Shown here piece after piece: positions 6,633-8,073 of a stretch of DNA of 8,073 nucleotides. The stretch comes from Phytoplasma sp041276565. GTDB lineage: Bacteria; Bacillota_I; Bacilli_A; Acholeplasmatales; Acholeplasmataceae. The DNA is taken from assembly GCF_041276565.1 (NCBI RefSeq), contig NZ_JBGGGR010000010.1, positions 1 to 8,073 of the forward strand, written 5' to 3'. The first letter of the stretch is position 1, and each line of letters opens with the position of its first letter. Made by a program: the position numbers and the translations under genes. Under the pieces are notes generated by a model. It worked only from the letters and a program-made list of their open reading frames with translations, did not search any database and was not told the origin of the DNA.

Positions 6633-6962
6633 TTAAAAAGATAAATTTTCTTGTGGTTTATTATCTAAAAAAATAATCTGGTTAATAATTACTTTAGTAT
6701 TAGTTTTGGTTTGGCCTTCATTATTGGTGTATTTTTGAATGCTTAATATCCCTTCAAGATAAATTTTCGAACCTTTATGTAAATATTTCTTCATGTTTTC
6801 GGCTTGTTTTCGAAAAGCGACACAGGGGATGAATTGGGTTATATCTTTGATATTAACCGCTAATTGAAAATCAATTTTAGGGATTTGTTCGTTATTACTG
6901 TTGATGTATTGTTTTTCTAAATCATGGCTTAGACGACCGATTAATTGAACTTTATTTAACAT
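6633..6962 (-). CDS. ssb: single-stranded DNA-binding protein, short PMU type
   Basis: This 109-residue OB-fold protein starts MLNKVQLIGRLSHDLE. It continues with KIDFQLAVN, TQFIPCVAFRKQAENMKKYL, KGSKIYLEGIL and NTKVIINQIIFL, the standard SSB core order. It should coat single-stranded DNA in replication or recombination, possibly of the mobile unit itself. It is much shorter than typical SSBs (about 150-180 residues). It ends QENLSF with no long linker and no acidic DDDIPF-type tip, the segment that recruits partner proteins. The ribosome site is AGGA, 10 bases from the ATG. The ATG follows a headless frame's stop by 3 bases, so the order was probably an older operon. The broken HU gene follows 34 bases later. 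Confidence 0.88.
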   Translation of the reverse strand: MLNKVQLIGRLSHDLEKQYINSNNEQIPKIDFQLAVNIKDITQFIPCVAFRKQAENMKKYLHKGSKIYLEGILSIQKYTNNEGQTKTNTKVIINQIIFLDNKPQENLSF

Positions 6963-6965
6963 ATT

Positions 6966-7121
6966 TTATTTTTCCTTTTTTTTGATATATTTTTTTAATT
7001 TTTTCATTATTAAAACTTTTGAAAACAAATATATTGGACGATTATCTAATTTGTTGATGTTGGAATCATTTATTACTGTTGTTTCAAAAGTTTTATGTTT
7101 GGTTTTGATATAAAAAAAAGA
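6966..7121 (-). pseudogene. 5'-truncated gene fragment upstream of ssb
   Basis: An open frame of 51 codons begins after a TAA inside the sigF terminator hairpin and ends at TAA 6968-6966, 3 bases before ssb. It reads through IKTKHKTFETTVIND, NINKLDNRPIYLF and a lysine-rich end LKKYIKKKEK. The codons and composition look genuine. The only in-frame ATG is near the end (residue 39), so the start appears to be missing. I do not recognise the family. Like the fragment at 3672-3827, it sits directly after a terminator and just before an intact gene. Confidence 0.55.
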
Positions 7122-7139
7122 TTACTTTGAAAGTAATCT
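7112..7139 (-). terminator. rho-independent terminator of sigF (may work both ways)
   Basis: A 9-bp perfect stem (7119-7127 with 7131-7139, arms AGATTACTT and AAGTAATCT) closes a 3-base loop. It is followed on the minus strand by eight T. On the plus strand it is followed by GG and seven T. It lies 54 bases after the sigF stop. Confidence 0.78.
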
Positions 7140-7192
7140 GGTTTTTTTATTGTTTCAAATAACTAGTTTAACGTCATTACGGACGAGAAAGG

Positions 7193-7798
7193 TTAACGTT
7201 TTTTTAATTTTTTGATAGCAATGTTTTTAATATTTTCTATTTGTTTTAAAGATAAATTGAGTTTTTCAGCGATTTCGGCGTTGGTATAACAACTTTGATA
7301 ATCTTCATTGATATTCCCTAAAGGAACACCAAAACTTAAATGGATAATTTTGAATTCGGTTTCGCTTAATTTAGCTTTCATTTTTTTTAAAAAATTTTCA
7401 TGCTTAACTTGTTTTAACCATAATTGATGAGGATTTAGTTTATTTATTTGATATGGTTCACAAAAATCTTCTTGAAAAGAAAGATTATCCTTTTTATGAT
7501 TTTTTTGTGGGATTGAGGGAGAATGGCTTTTTCTTATTATTTCTCTTATTTCCGATTTGATGGTTGGAGTAGCATAAGCGATAAAGTCATAACCTAAATC
7601 TTGGTAATGATTGAGGGCTTTGATTAATCCTAAAACCCCTTCTTGGTATAAATCCTCTTTTTGAAGGACACGCGGATAATATTTAAATTGCTTAACTAAT
7701 TTATTTACTAATGGCAAATGTAAATCGATTAATTGATTTCGTATTTCTAAATTCTTTTTGTTTTTTAAAAAATCTTTAAATAATTCTTCTCTTAACAT
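7193..7798 (-). CDS. sigF: SigF-like sigma-70 family factor
   Basis: This 201-residue sigma factor has region 2 at about residues 25-92. Its core-binding and -10-recognition motifs are DLYQEGVLGLIKALNHY (49-65) and FIAYATPTIKSEIREIIRK (72-90), of the sigma B/F/G pattern. Region 4 is at about 144-200, with LSETEFKIIHL and a helix-turn-helix over TNAEIAEKLNLSLKQIENI (172-190). Between them is a short polar linker where region 3 should be, so it is smaller than Bacillus SigF (about 255). It should direct RNA polymerase to a subset of promoters. In PMUs such a gene is a regular member and may drive the unit's own genes or effectors. The start ATG has AAAGGG 5 bases upstream, which overlaps a 22-bp palindrome. 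It ends in its own terminator, so it is probably transcribed alone. Confidence 0.88.
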   Translation of the reverse strand: MLREELFKDFLKNKKNLEIRNQLIDLHLPLVNKLVKQFKYYPRVLQKEDLYQEGVLGLIKALNHYQDLGYDFIAYATPTIKSEIREIIRKSHSPSIPQKNHKKDNLSFQEDFCEPYQINKLNPHQLWLKQVKHENFLKKMKAKLSETEFKIIHLSFGVPLGNINEDYQSCYTNAEIAEKLNLSLKQIENIKNIAIKKLKKR

Positions 7799-7806
7799 TT
7801 AATCCC

Positions 7807-7828
7807 TTTCTAAAAACGTTTTTAGAAA
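7807..7828. promoter_or_regulatory. 22-bp perfect palindrome overlapping the sigF ribosome site
   Basis: The half-site TTTCTAAAAAC is followed directly by its exact complement, centred between 7817 and 7818. Its sigF-proximal arm contains the AAA of the AAAGGG ribosome site. It could be an operator for a dimeric regulator, or an RNA hairpin that hides the ribosome site. Confidence 0.5.
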
Positions 7829-7861
7829 AGATAAGAAATTATTTTTTTAGTCTTAGAAAAG

Positions 7862-7889
7862 AAAAAAAGACTAACTTAATAGTTAATCT
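7862..7889 (-). terminator. terminator-like hairpin upstream of sigF
   Basis: Read on the minus strand, AGATTAACT and AGTTAGTCT form a 9-bp stem with one G-U pair and a 4-base loop, followed by seven T. On the plus strand the same position is a C-A mismatch with no T run directly after it, so the structure points to minus-strand transcripts. It would insulate sigF from transcription entering from the right, or act as an attenuator if the sigF promoter lies farther upstream. Confidence 0.6.
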
Positions 7890-7921
7890 TAAAGAATTTT
7901 TAAAAAGTAAAAAGTGTCTAA

Positions 7922-8073
7922 AGTTTTGGAACACCTCAATATAACTTAATGTTACCTCAAGAAGAAACATTTTTTAATTCAGATAAAAGAATGTTAGCTC
8001 AAATCACTTCTTTTTTAGGTGGAAGAGTCGCTGAAGAATTAATTTTTGATGAAGTATCTTCTGGAGCTTATGA
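7922..8073 (+). pseudogene. hflB: ftsH/hflB fragment, 5'-truncated (C-terminal protease region; continues past right edge)
   Basis: The plus-strand frame after TAA 7919-7921 reads SFGTPQYNLMLPQEETFF, then MLAQITSFLGGRVAEEL, then IFDEVSSGAYD. This matches the FtsH metalloprotease region between the HEXXH site and the third zinc ligand (LLGGRAAEE...SGASND in FtsH). The AAA+ module and HEXXH that should precede it are absent. An in-frame stop and unrelated sequence lie directly upstream instead, and the internal ATG (7949) has no ribosome site. It is therefore a headless copy, of a kind common around PMUs, unless it resumes as a partial gene to the right. It is convergent neither with sigF nor co-oriented with any gene here. 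Confidence 0.8.

Noticed and set aside
1..8073. CRISPR array, tRNA, rRNA or transposase (tra5/IS3)
   Set aside because: No spaced repeats, cloverleaf-like segments or transposase motifs were seen on either strand.

Overview
The window looks like a phytoplasma chromosome ('Candidatus Phytoplasma', probably an aster-yellows-type strain), inside a potential mobile unit (PMU). The evidence is very high A+T, A/T-ending codons, UGA read as stop, secreted proteins with the phytoplasma SVM signal peptide, and the PMU gene set (SigF-like sigma factor, ssb, HU/himA, AAA+ ATPase, hflB/ftsH fragment, lysine/glutamine-rich membrane and coiled-coil proteins). The best single marker is a full-length homologue of the secreted effector SAP05. 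Identifications come from reading the sequence and from memory of these families; no database was searched.

Almost everything is on the minus strand, so transcription runs from right to left. At the right edge a 5'-truncated ftsH/hflB fragment lies on the plus strand (7922-8073). Between it and sigF (7193-7798) are a minus-strand terminator-like hairpin and a 22-bp perfect palindrome that covers part of the sigF ribosome binding site. sigF is followed by its own terminator (about 7112-7139). The next block holds a headless 51-codon fragment, ssb (6633-6962), an HU gene broken by a stop codon (6308-6598), and a 774-residue membrane-anchored AAA+ ATPase (3941-6265). It ends with the decayed start of a secreted-effector gene (3832-3876) and another terminator (3817-3843).

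The left block begins with a second headless 51-codon fragment (3672-3827). It continues with a 291-residue membrane protein and a coiled-coil protein. These two are probably halves of one reading frame, joined or broken at CCC-TGA near 2790. Then come a 241-residue single-pass membrane protein (899-1624), SAP05 (422-829) and a second SVM-signal protein that runs off the left edge (1-389).

The most notable structure is a duplicated module. The C-terminal part of the AAA+ protein, the spacer after it and the start of an SVM effector gene (about 3850-4352) recur at about 810-1310. There they form the C-terminal domain of the small membrane protein, the spacer, and intact SAP05. In the AAA+ copy the effector gene stops after 14 codons. 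This suggests that the block spreads and recombines as a unit and that effector bodies are gained or lost at conserved signal-peptide DNA.

Inferred function: sigF, ssb and HU look like mobile-unit expression and DNA-handling genes. The AAA+, coiled-coil and small membrane proteins look like an envelope apparatus whose shared C-terminal domain may face the host cytoplasm. SAP05 and its neighbour are exported effectors. A working link between the envelope proteins and the effectors is suggested only by their adjacency.
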